A DNA stretch of 64,000 nt from Phaseolus vulgaris (Eukaryota > Streptophyta > Magnoliopsida > Fabales > Fabaceae), in contig NC_023757.2 of NCBI RefSeq assembly GCF_000499845.2, forward strand, positions 5,862,118-5,926,117, in the 5' to 3' direction. Of the stretch, positions 48,915-60,713 are shown one piece after another. The position numbers and the translations under genes are program-made. The notes under the pieces were generated by a model. The model searched no databases. It saw only the letters and a list, made by a program, of their open reading frames with translations, and was not told the DNA's origin. Each line of letters begins with the position of its first letter. The first letter of the stretch is position 1.

Positions 48915-49938
48915 TTTCAATGTGTCAATTAACCAATTAAAGTGAATCATATACTAAAACCCAAAAAGTAAATGATTGAACAGTTAAAGTCATTCAATAC
49001 TAGTTTATTTCCTTTTCTTTTAGTACAGGAATTATGGGCAATTTTATTCCATAATATTGAGAGTCCACTTGGAAAAGTGATTCTTATATTCTATGCAACA
49101 TTTTTCTTGCTTAAATCTGCTAATACATCACCAATTTCATCTCCATCTCTCTTCATGAAAACCAGTTGAGTTGGTTCAACTCATTTTGTCAATAGTTCAG
49201 TCCTTAAAAATCTCATTTCCGATGTATTCAACTCTTTAATTATTTTTTGGTCATCAACCCTCATCACAATAACTACACAAGTCAACATTACCTAAAAAAG
49301 CCTGTGTATGGATCTTTCAACCAATTTTTTTCATAAAATCTTTTAAAAAAATGAAATTAACTTCTGATTTTTTAATGTGTTTATTTTTCTTTTCCGATGT
49401 TCTTATGAAAAATTGTACAAAGAGAACTCAAGATAAAGAGTACCATATCAATGAAGTCCAAAATGAGAGAAAATGAATCTTTTGATAGTACCTAAAAAAA
49501 ACTCACTCCTACTTTACAACCCATTTTATTACTTTTATATTTAATAATTTAATTTATATTTTAATTAAATAACTTAATTTCATATATTATTATTATTTAT
49601 GATTGTTATAAAAATGTAAAATATGAAGATTGGTGTAAAAACATCTTTATCCTTTTTTATTTGAAACAGAAGTTCTTGATCCACCCTCTCCTCAACATAT
49701 GCATCATTTCCTGATAATTGGCTTCACAAATCAACCAAATTGGTGGAAATACATGAAATAAGATAAAAGTCACTTGGCAATTGCATATGAATAATAGAGA
49801 AAAATACAGACACAAATCTTGCAGAAAAGTAAAAGAAAAGTATACATTGCTTTTAAATCCATTAGCTGCAACTCAATGATCACCAAAGCAATCATCATCA
49901 TGAGGCGTGAAGAAGAAGCAGAGCAACAACAGAAGCAA
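48915..49938. other. Spacer and CCoAOMT 3' untranslated region
   Basis: A plus-strand frame at 48972-49169 is faintly copia-like but not convincing. The last 200 or so bases before 49939 are the expected 3' UTR of the minus-strand CCoAOMT gene. Confidence 0.4.
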
Positions 49939-51353
<1,415 letters not shown>

Positions 51354-51515
51354 TGCAATGTCTTCTTTGAATGAGTTGATGAGTTAATGGGAGCTTGAAG
51401 TGGTGGGGGTGGTGAAGAGTGGTTAATATAAGGAAGCAAAACCGGTTGGGTGAATGGAAAAGGACAATGGTGTTTGGTTGAACCGTTTGGGGTCCGGTCC
51501 GGGGTAGGTGAGGTT
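51354..51515 (-). promoter_or_regulatory. CCoAOMT promoter with AC element
   Basis: On the minus strand a TATA-like 'ccttatattaacc' lies at about 51436-51423. Upstream is ACCTACC (AC-I/PAL-box type, 51509-51503), with looser ACC-x-AAC-like words ('aaccaaacacc', 'cacccaaccgg') between 51445 and 51482. AC elements are bound by R2R3-MYB regulators of phenylpropanoid genes, which fits the product. Confidence 0.6.
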
Positions 51516-51519
51516 TGTC

Positions 51520-52400
51520 TAATACAATGAGCATGGTCAAGGCTATGGTTTGCATAATTTGTTGGTGGAGAGATAATTTTGATTTATGAAAAAATAGGTT
51601 ATTTATGACGTCATTTTAATGAATTAGGATGTTTTATATGATGTTAAAAGTTTGGTGATTGAAGTGTAGTTTTACCAAAAGTGTTTTTCAGTTATTTATT
51701 ATGCTTTGATAATACGTCATAATTCAGAAAGGTGGTGGTGGGAGGTCCCACGCATGGGCATGGATGGCTATTGAAGTTGGTGTGGGGTTGGTGAAGTTAC
51801 TGTGTTGGTTGTCTTCCAAACTTTTTTTCTATTTTCAGTTTACCAAATTCATCAACACGAATTTAGAGTACAATACTCCACCAAATTATAATTAGAAAAA
51901 AATATATTAAAATTTTAAAATTGAGATTTTTAAAATTACATCATTTTTTTAAACTTGTATCTTTAATTGTATAGTTATCCAGAAAAACAATCTTCAAAAT
52001 ATATGAATGTGATTTTCCAAAATATAGGAATGTGATTGAGGTGTGTTTCCTACGCTAATCTTATTGGGTGCAATTGCATGCAAGACATGGTAGTTGTTTT
52101 GGAAAAGGTTCATCATTAATGTCCATACAAATCATGAACAATGAAGATTTTCTTTTGCATTAATTATTTTTTTAGTTTTTATTATTTACAGTAAATTACT
52201 TATGAAATAATGATGATAAAAAATTAAAAGTGTTTTTTATTATATATTTATAAAAATCAACGTCAAATTTCTTTTTATATTTTATTATAATTTTATTTTT
52301 TATATTTTAATAACTATTTTTCATTACAATAATTGTTATGTAATTTTTTTAATTATATTAATTATTCTTTACTATCATAAAAAATGTAGACATATGTTTT
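51520..52400. other. CCoAOMT distal upstream region, AT-rich
   Basis: No coding frame or repeat recognised. 'gtggtggtgggaggtccca' near 51733 is a local GC-rich patch. Confidence 0.4.
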
Positions 52401-52927
52401 TATTAATAGGTATAATTACCTTTTTGATCCTTACATTTATGGTCGATATTCAATTTAATACAGTAGTTTTTAAAAAAAATTATTTGGTCCCAAAGTTTTT
52501 CAAAAAAAATCTACAATTTGGTCCCTTTTGTTAATTTTCCACTAATGGCGTTAATTGGTGATGATGTAAAACACAATATGTCAAATTTATGTATAACTAC
52601 ACTCTACGTGTAATCGCCTTCTCTTCCCTCCATCCATTCTCCCTATCCTATTAGAGTCTTGCATCAACACTTCTCATGTTTCTCTAGCATTGAATCAATT
52701 ATTCACACCAAACAATTTGCAGATGTGGATGAATTATATGAATTCAGTATGGTACGTCATCATCAATGCCAAAGACATATTATTAGAACTCCAATAGTTG
52801 TTCAGGCCCTCCCAGTCCAATCTCAAGCATAGGGTTAAAATAATTCCCTGGTATCTAACAATTTCTCTTCTACTCATATTTATTTGCCCAATTCTACTAG
52901 TGTAGATACTTTGAAAGCCATACGTGA

Positions 52928-53385
52928 TACTCACGGAACACCACCTGTCCCAAAACAGGGGAGAAGCTAGCAAACACAGAGTTGGTTCCCGACATATCTC
53001 TCAAGAGGCTCATCCAACAGTTCTGCGCCGACAACGACATTTCACTCAACAATCAATCTAACCGTAACCGCAACATCGTTGCAGGTAGTCCCACGGCGAC
53101 GCACGCCGTGTAATTCCTGGCGTGATTCCTAACGCGGAGGCTGGTGTTCAGAACGCAAGAATGGAAGCAGAAGGCTGCGTACAATATTCACGTGCTTGCT
53201 AGAACCAACATTTTCAATAGGGCTTGTTTGATTGAAGTGGGAACAATGACTCCTCTACTAGAACTTTTAGCCTCTGCGTTTGACGATAAGTCCACTTAGA
53301 AGAACGCAATCTTCGCTCTATTGAAGCTCTCTAACCATTGCGAGGGAGAATCCATTGTGACGGTTGTGAAGATCATGAAGGTCAA
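52928..53385 (+). pseudogene. Captured fragment of a plant U-box (PUB) E3 ligase gene
   Basis: The first part (52940-53110) reads TTCPKTGEKLANTELVPDIS then LKRLIQQFCADNDI, the end of a U-box domain and the linker after it. A stop follows (53111). After a frame change near 53125 the text reads LTRRLVF, then KQKAAYNIHVLARTNIFNRA, CLIEVGTMTPLLELLASAFD, and an armadillo-type KNAIFALLKLSNHCEGES up to about 53385, with one internal stop (TAG in DDKST*KNA). The order U-box end, spacer, first ARM repeats matches the PUB18/PUB19-like class. Frameshift and stops make it non-functional as a protein. Confidence 0.75.
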
Positions 53386-53498
53386 AAAACCCTCAAATCG
53401 GCGAAGGGGAAAACACTTTTGATCTCTAACTTTGGGTTGAGGTTTATAGGTCATTGTGATTATTATGTGGATCAATAAATGTTTTTTTCTTTGAAGGT

Positions 53499-53700
53499 AT
53501 TTCTCGAGCTAGGAATGTTCCTCCAACTGGTACCATTGCTCATAGCCAACAAGTTAGGGGTTTGACTGCTAATCAACTTGCTAGATCACCATTACTTTCG
53601 GTCCAAAATCATAGCGGTGAGGGTGAAGGGTGGGGTGGAGGTCCTGACGGGGGAGAATGGATGGAAGGAAGAAGGAAAAAACCCTAAAAGTTAGTGCCTA
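53499..53700 (+). pseudogene. Second exon-like fragment inside the TIR element, gene unknown
   Basis: An acceptor-like 'ttttctttgaag' at 53487-53498 is followed by an open reading of about 40 residues: ISRARNVPPTGTIAHSQQ, then VRGLTANQLARSPLLSVQN. It then becomes glycine-rich (GEGEGWGGGPDGGEW) and ends near 53686. It looks like true protein-coding sequence, but I do not recognise the family. It may be from a gene other than the U-box donor. Confidence 0.4.
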
Positions 53701-53901
53701 CGTGTATAGTCCATGTTTGCATATTAATGAGCCAAATCATAATCGGTTAACGTCATTTGTGAAAATTTAACAGAAAGGACCTAATCACATACTTTTTTTA
53801 AAAACCTTTGGATCAAATTGATTTTTTAAAAAAACCACTGTAGTAAATTGAATATTGATCTTAAATGTAGGGACGAAAAAGGTAATTATACCGTATTAAT
53901 T

Positions 53902-54380
53902 ATAATAATAATAATCATTTTTTACACTTTTATTGAATCATTTATAATAATTTTATTTGAGTCTTTTTTTTCTTTATTGTATTGTAGTCAAACATATGTT
54001 CATTTTTAAGATATGGATTTAATTGAGAAATACTTTATCCATATTCTTCATTTGCATTTTTATTCTGTTTGACATTCTTTTAGTTTCTCAAACTTCTTTA
54101 TATAAGTGGTTAATGATAATTTTGTCATTATTTTTTTCTTTTTCAGTTCAAACTTGTGTTTTATTTTTTAAGTTTTATTTAATGTCGATCGTGGTTCTTG
54201 ATTATTTTTAAGTCACTTGTTTTTCTTTTTTGGTTGAGAAGTTCAAGATTATCACAATGAATAGTCATGCATAATACTCAACTCTTTAATCATCCCCTTC
54301 AACCACAATACCCCTTTCACCTTCTTTATGAGTGTGGTATAATTTGCCTAGGCATTAGATAAATCCACTAGTGACTAGAA
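53902..54380. other. AT-rich DNA, nothing recognised
   Basis: A 62-codon hydrophobic frame (54023-54211) without domain, in T-rich DNA; judged chance. Confidence 0.4.
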
Positions 54381-54389
54381 ATTGAATTT

Positions 54390-54750
54390 TTAACAAACTA
54401 CAATTCCAAACAATGTAAAAACATACCTAGAAAGGGCCTTTATAGTATCGATATTCTCTAAATAATCAACATCCACAACTCATCTATAGCAACTTTGTTA
54501 TGGGTAAACCATTTATACACTAGACCAAATCATACTATTCCATTTAGATATCTTTGCACACACTTCAAAGCTTCATAATCAGCACGTCCAGACTTTGCCA
54601 TGAACATGCTAACTAACACTAACAACATGTGTCAAATCCAGTCTTCTACAAACTATCTCATACACGATGCTCCCTAGTCCATAGCATATGGAGTAGTCTT
54701 CGTCTTCCTCCTACCTTCCTTTGAGTTCAAGATACCAACCATTTTATCCA
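54390..54750 (-). pseudogene. Ty1/copia RNase H-region fragment
   Basis: Minus-strand reading, across frameshifts, gives the conserved copia order: YGLGSIVYEIVCRRLDLTHV, then SMFMAKSGRADYEALKCVQ and RYLNG, FGLVY, then VDVDYLENIDT, RYVFTLFG. These correspond to the family's 'GSLMYAMVCTRPDIAHAV', 'W.A.K...RYL.GT...GLVY', and 'GYVD.DYAGD.D.R.S..GYVFTLFGG' motifs. The fragment is short and contains stops. No LTRs are recognised nearby. Confidence 0.72.
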
Positions 54751-54849
54751 TTTATTCTTGCACACAATGTCAGACAAGTCTACTATGTCTAATATCCAAC
54801 ATTTTGAATAGATAAATGTGGTTGACATGTTGAAATTAAAACAAAGTCT

Positions 54850-55104
54850 ATAGGTTACATTGATTCCAGTGGTGTGGAAGAGGACGACCCTTACCAAGTA
54901 GATGAAATTTCACATGTCAATAAAGTTATTAAAGTTTAAGGTATATTTGGATTACAAGACATTGATGTTGATCCTGAACAATTGCAAGAACATGGACACG
55001 AAGAAGATGAAGAAGTGGAAGAAGAACAAGAAGAAGTTGATGATGATGAGGAGGAGGATAAAGAGAACGAGAATGAAGATGATGACAAGAATGACAATGA
55101 TTAA
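54850..55104 (+). pseudogene. Acidic-tail coding relic, family unknown
   Basis: In one frame the DNA reads EEDDPYQVDEISHVNKVIKV, a stop, then GIFGLQDIDVDPEQLQEHGH followed by a long Glu/Asp run ending at TAA (55102-55104). It resembles the C-terminal end of a transposon-encoded protein, possibly of the CACTA type, but this is a guess. The other-frame 68-codon K/M-rich frame here is a shadow of the acidic one. Confidence 0.3.
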
Positions 55105-58100
55105 ATAAGACAAATGTACTTTCAATTCTAATTTGTGAACTACATTTTTAGTATTAATGTCAGTTATGATAATTTTTAATTGAATTGACTTATTCAAACA
55201 AATGATGACACGTTTAGATAAAATAATGAATTTCCTCGATAATCAGTAGTTATCAAAGAATTCATAGATGTATGGTGCATGTCCATTCATTATATATGCA
55301 TATTAACCTACCATGATTCTTGATATGGTTAGTTTTTAGTAAATATTTTAGCATAATGTTTTTCGAAGGTAATGTGAGTTGATTTTAGGATTGCACATTT
55401 TATGATGACACTTTGTTTATGAGTTTTTTTTAAAGTAGAATATGATAATAAACCCAAAGAAGATTCTCACTAGACACGAACTTAACCAAGTCGTTAAGTA
55501 AGTGTGAATGTTCACTTCTAGAGGGTAAAGAGAAAAACACAATATAAGGTGATGATGATGATGAGGTGCGAAAATTAAAATAACATAAGATGGAAGGAAG
55601 CAAGATGATAACCGAATAAAAGAAATGAAGAACAAATAAGAAAATGGAAATGGAATTATGGAAGGCGTAATGGAAGAAAAAAAAGAGAGATGAGAGAAAG
55701 CTTATGGAATGGAAGATGAATCACGCCACTTGGAAGGATGAGAGCTTCTAATATGAGTAGTGAAGAGCCGTCACTTAAAGTGCACTACACTCACAAGATA
55801 AGACCCAAGAACCTTTAGGAGACTCAACTCACTAAACACTCTGACAGAATTTTTTTTCTTTTCAAAATTCAATGTGTGATTTACAAGAGGGGAAATACCC
55901 TATTTATATATATATATATATATAAATGCTTGAAGAGGAAGAGTAATGATGTAAATGACTATAAGGGAATTAGAAGTTGTTGATTATCACTTAGATACCT
56001 AGAAATGATAGTATTGAACCTAAAAGTTTAAATATTCTCAATGAATACTATATTGATTTATTTCTAGTTGGTTTTATAATAATAATAATAATAATGATAA
56101 TAGTAGTGGTAAGAATAATAATTGTTGTGTGAAGTGGATAAGAGATTGGAATGATCTCGACCATTAAATGATATGCACACCAATAGTGGCATGTGGCATA
56201 AGGTTTGGTGAAGAGTAATAATATGAAAATTGAGTTGCTTTGACTCAAAGTGATGTAAACGTGTGTAGTTGAAATCAAAAGAATTAGAGAAGAAGAGAAA
56301 ACATGGCGCTATTTTTCCAATTTGCCTGCTTCAACTTTCTGTCCCACACCACGGATTAATTATAGCACCATTTTTCCTGAACTCTGAGAGTAAAAATGAA
56401 AATGTTTGAAAATAGAGATGAAAAAAATTACGTCTTTTTTTCCATAGACATATCAAAAAATGAAAAAAAACTATTATATCTGTGATCTAATTAATTATAT
56501 AATAAATATAATTTATCAAATAATCTTTTTATTTTTATAAATATAATAATAAATTAAATTAATTAATGTTATAATAAAAATATATTTTTAAATTTTAGTC
56601 TAAATTTTTTTATTTCTATTTATTTTTTACATTTATTTTTATATTTCATCTTGCAATCCAAACTGAAACTGATAAAAACAAAATATTAAAGTAAAAATAT
56701 TTCTTATATATTCTAAAATAATCAAGTTTAAGGAAGAAAGGTTTAATAAGCATTAGAGTATCATCCAATCCCATATTAGTATTCTTTACCAAAAATCCAT
56801 ATTAATATTGGTAAGATTTTAAAGATAATTAAATAAAGGTCAATATAAAATAGAATATAGTATTTCCTAAACATATTCAGTCCAGTCATATTGTATAATC
56901 TCTTCTCTCCCCCTTTTGACACCTAGGGTAATTTTTCCCAATTTAATTTTTAAAAATAAAAGCAGATAATCTTTAAATAAAATAAATAAGAGCAAGAAAA
57001 TTCACATATTATTAGAGTATAAGAATGAACCTATAACACTAACACCATCATTCTACTATTGATAAAAAGACAAATTTTTCCAACACCTTTTCTCCATGTA
57101 CATCAATATTAAATATGAAAAGTAAAGTCGATTTTAACTTTTTAAATAACCTTACCGTCACAATACTTTTATTATTCATCAATCACTTTATACTTTTAAA
57201 AAACATTTTTATTATTTGAGTGTATTTGAGAAAGTTTGTGAAAATATTTGTTATAGTTGACTTTCTCGATAGGAAGATAAATTTTGTTTTAATTTTGTAT
57301 TCCATTTTTGTACCTTTGTGATTTTTTTTTCTGGATTTTGTGGTTTTAAAAAAAATAAGTGAACGAAAATACAACCACTATCAATAAAACATCACAAAAC
57401 TTACATCAATCACCAACATTTATCACCATTACCACAAGCAACTACTACCACTTGAAAATGAAGAAAAATATTCACTCCCCACCATACTCAAAAAGTATTG
57501 TTGAAATTAAAAAATAATAATATAAAGGAAGATGAGAAAGTATAGAGATGTACAAATTTATGTTAAGAGTTTATGTTGATGAAATCAATTCCCATTTGAG
57601 TTTTTTTTATTAATAATAAAAAAATAAAAAAAACTAGAAAATAAAACATTTATCATTAATATTTCGTGGAAATTAGAACCAAGTGTCACAATCAAATTAT
57701 AGGCCACATTGGTTCGACAATAAAGAGAATCATCCCTCTATTATTTCTTGGATCTCAAATTTTAATGTAAAAAGTAATTTTAGAAAGGAATTTGAGTATG
57801 ACTTAAACATTGTTTTTTTGAACTTTTTGTGAATTGTTTTATTAGATTATTAAAAGAATTTCCCAATTTATTTAGAGAGAGGTTGGAATTGAAGAATAAA
57901 ATCACATTTCAAAAAGATGTTATTTTAATAATGGTATTTTGAATAAGATCTTGAAAATGTATTGTGTATTATAATTTTCATTACATGTTTGAGTGTACAT
58001 AACTAGTTACAAATTTTTTTTATTAAAATCAAATTTCTATTTCTAAATTTTAGAACACATTTCATCTTTATAACGTAAATTTTTTTTATCCATTATGTTA

Positions 58101-59429
58101 ATAGAAACAATAATCCAACAATGATTAAAAGAAACTAAATTTTAGAAAGATAAACTACAATCATAAAAAAAAACGATTAAATTAAATTTTAAGATATTTT
58201 AAAAGAAAGCTTGCTAAAAGAGTAAATAGTGAAGACTAAAACTTAATAAGTTATGAAGTATGGATGTAAAAAGTTTGATTAAAATAAAATGTAAGAAACT
58301 TAAATAATAATGATAAAAATAATTATTAAGGATAAAACAAAAATTCATATATAAAATTAATGATTTTGGTGAACATGAACCTACGTACTTTCCGTGTTCT
58401 TGTCATTTCCATTTTCAGCATTATAGAGACTCAATACAATTTTTTTTTTTTATCACCCTAATAACAAATAAGAAATTTCATATATAGATACATTATCAGT
58501 AATTATATAGTTTTTATTTTTTATTTTACACCAAACCTAGAAAACACTTTATTAATAATTCACTTATATTTTTTCACATAAAAATCATTAAATAAAATTA
58601 AATTTTAGAAAAAAAAATTAATTACTATATTAATTAAATTAGATATTATTTATTAACTAAAAAAATTTGTATCTAAATAATTTCTATTATTAATAAAATT
58701 TATAAATTATTTTTTAAATTAATATATAATAGCTACCAACTATTTTTTTTTCTAAATTGATTTCTATTTAATAATTTGTTTTTAATATTTTCTCATTGAC
58801 ATATCTCTTAATTAATCAGTTTTAACTTTTTCACATTTTTTTATAATGTTTCTCTTTATATTTAATATTTTTCTTATATTTTATAATTTTCTCTTTGATT
58901 AATAATACAACTATTTTTTAAAATGCATTACACTTAATTATCTCAATATATAATTTCTATCTCAACACATAAGTTTCATTTTAATATAAAATTATCTTTA
59001 AAATTGATTCAAAAACATAATATATATATATATAACTTATTATAACAACTCTCAATTTAACTTAAATCAAACTCTTGAAAGCTTTGATACCTATGGATTT
59101 ATTTAACAAATATTAATATTATAATATTTTATTCTTTCAATAAAATCTTTATTAATAGCAAGTTCAATATTCATTATCTTATAATATTTAATCTCTCATA
59201 AAAAAAAAAATACGCACATAAATTGTTAGATAAAAAATATACCATATCACAAATTTCAAATTCATGAAACAGAAATTAATTTGATAATAATTAAATTTGG
59301 ATTAGGATGTTTTTAGTAAATATCAATCATTAACGAAATTAAATGATATTTCATAGTTACAAAATAGTTTTGGATGTTAAATCTATGATTAGAATATTAT
59401 TAATTTATTTATTATACCTTATAATATAT
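55105..59429. other. Long AT-rich intergenic DNA
   Basis: No gene is recognised. It contains a short TA run at 55905-55924, 'aataat' repeats near 56079, a gatgatgatgatgag run near 55550, and many A- and T-tracts. Open frames are all under 85 codons and low-complexity. Decayed MITEs are likely but cannot be delimited. Confidence 0.5.
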
Positions 59430-59502
59430 GGGGATGTAGCTCAAATGGTAGAGCGCTCGCTTTGCATGCGAGAGGTACAGGGTTCGATCCCCTGCATCTC
59501 CA
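59430..59502 (+). tRNA. trnA-UGC: tRNA-Ala (anticodon UGC)
   Basis: 73 bases fold as a full cloverleaf. The acceptor GGGGATG pairs with CATCTCC plus discriminator A, the D arm is GCTC/GAGC, and the anticodon stem CTCGC/GCGAG encloses loop TTTGCAT with anticodon TGC. The variable loop is AGGTA and the T arm is CAGGG/CCCTG with loop TTCGATC. Internal promoter boxes A (TAGCTCAAATGGTAGAG) and B (GGTTCGATCC) are intact. CCA is not encoded and there is no intron, as for nuclear genes. AT-rich 'ataatata' precedes it and T-rich DNA follows (tttt from 59508), a likely RNA polymerase III stop. Confidence 0.96.
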
Positions 59503-59860
59503 ATTCATTTTATTTTGGAAATTTTTGCCTCCTTCGGAATAATTTTTAGTTACAAGTTTTAAAATTTTTTATCATAACTTTCAAAATAAATAACCAAGAC
59601 CATGACAATGTGGTTAGATATGGACACCAACCAAATAAACTAATTAGAGTTGAAAAAATTGGTTTGATAAAGATTTGAGCTATTTGATTATATTATTTTT
59701 TTAAAATTTGTATTAATGTAAATTAAAATCTAAATATATTTATTTTTAATTAGTCCAACATGTCACGAATTGGATGAAATGATGAAATAACTAACTTTTC
59801 ACCTTTCATCCATTAGGTTGAGTCAAACTAACGGATTAAACTTATAACTTTATAAATTAA

Positions 59861-59957
59861 TTTAAATTTAGAATGATATTACTAAAATTAGTTTAAATTT
59901 GGTATGATATTAATAAAATTAGTTTAAATTTGGTATGATATTAATAAAATTAGTTTA
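59861..59957. repeat. Three tandem copies of a 31-bp unit
   Basis: 'agtttaaatttggtatgata' plus 'ttaataaaatt' repeats three times, the first copy being diverged ('aatttaaatttagaatgata'). Confidence 0.8.
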
Positions 59958-60327
59958 ACATTACATTCATATAGTAGTAATAATATTGATAATAGTATTC
60001 ATAATGCTAATAATTTATGTAACATCCTAATTATCCATATTTTATATACTGAAGTTTTAGAAAATCGAACCATTATGAGCTTACTTTGTAAAATGGCTAC
60101 ATCTCAGTTATTTTGGGAAAGATATACTGATCAGTGAAACTGAGTTGCTCATTTGATTTATCTATTTTTTTGTATACCTATGATTCAGAAGTATGTGTAT
60201 GCTAGCAAGCATGCATCTTACAATTATTGATTTATGAACAAGGATTTTGCGTGAAAGAGTCCTTAGTTTATGAAACATATTTTTTGATGTCTTGTTTCAC
60301 TAACATTTCTTTCATTCTTGACAATAG

Positions 60328-60564
60328 TCTAACATGAGAATCTTGATCACGGGAGGAGTTGGATTCATTGGTTCTTACCTAGTTGATAGATTGATGGAAT
60401 ATGAAAAAAATGAAGTTAGATAATTAGTTTATTATGTTTTTTAACAGCTTATTTTGTTGACATAACTTCTAATCAAGTCATTGTTGTCCATAACTACTTC
60501 ACAGGATCAAATGATAATCTCAAAAAATGGATGCGCCATCCCAAATATGAGTTAATTCGTCATG
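60328..60564 (+). pseudogene. UXS: Truncated UDP-glucuronate decarboxylase (UDP-xylose synthase) fragment
   Basis: Two exon relics. Exon A, 60328-60415, encodes SN-MRILITGGVGFIGSYLVD then RLMEYEKNE, the N-terminal NAD-binding GxxGxxG motif of the short-chain dehydrogenase fold. Exon B, 60478-60564, encodes VIVVHNYFTGSNDNLKKWMR then HPKYELIRH. Intact UXS proteins have VVDNYFTGS here, so an Asp is changed to His. The intron between them starts TT instead of GT ('gaag|ttagat'), so the donor is lost. The following exons (catalytic YxxxK part) are absent. Retained intron positions mean it arose by DNA duplication, not retrotransposition. Confidence 0.82.
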
Positions 60565-60593
60565 GTATAATCTGTTTTTTTTCACTATTCAAC

Positions 60594-60713
60594 TATCTTA
60601 TACATTATCTTATACATTAAATTGTTGCTCATGATAGACTGAAGGATAGGAAGTATCTTATACATTATCTTATACATTAAATTGTTGCTCATGATAGACT
60701 GAAGGATAGGAAG
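60594..60713. repeat. Exact tandem duplication of 60 bp
   Basis: Two identical 60-base units (60594-60653, 60654-60713) containing 'ttgctcatgatagactgaag'. Identity implies a recent event, or an assembly artefact. It lies just 3' of the UXS fragment. Confidence 0.9.

Larger units (their letters stand above)
52409..53892. mobile_element. TIR DNA transposon carrying host gene fragments (Pack-MULE-like)
   Basis: The terminal inverted repeats are about 150 bp each. The left starts GGTATAATTACCTTTTTGAT and the right, read inward, GGTATAATTACCTTTTTCGT. The similarity, roughly 80 percent by eye, continues through 'atattcaattta.tacagt', 'ttggtccc', and 'gttaa.tttt.cac.aatg.cgttaa'. A direct repeat TATTAAT flanks the element (52401-52407 and 53894-53900), shorter than the 9 bp typical of Mutator. 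No transposase is present. The interior holds exon-like host DNA of higher GC, including a U-box ligase fragment. Long TIRs plus captured exons point to a Pack-MULE, but superfamily is inferred. Confidence 0.72.

Noticed and set aside
48972..49169. Possible copia fragment
   Set aside because: Only vague wording resemblance; no ordered set of conserved motifs could be followed.
54902..55108. K/M-rich plus-strand frame and hydrophobic minus-strand frame
   Set aside because: Other-frame readings of a GAA/GAT-rich acidic tract.
55105..59429. Undiscovered gene in the long AT-rich gap
   Set aside because: No frame above about 80 codons has balanced composition, and no splice-linked set of exons could be assembled by eye.
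59430..59502. Plastid or mitochondrial origin of the tRNA-Ala(UGC)
   Set aside because: The plastid tRNA-Ala(UGC) gene has a long intron and sits between rRNA genes; this one has no intron and no organelle-like flanks. A nuclear gene is the simpler reading.
59343..59549. Plus-strand frame containing GDVAQMVERSL
   Set aside because: It is simply the tRNA-Ala gene translated; this peptide is a well-known false ORF over tRNA genes.
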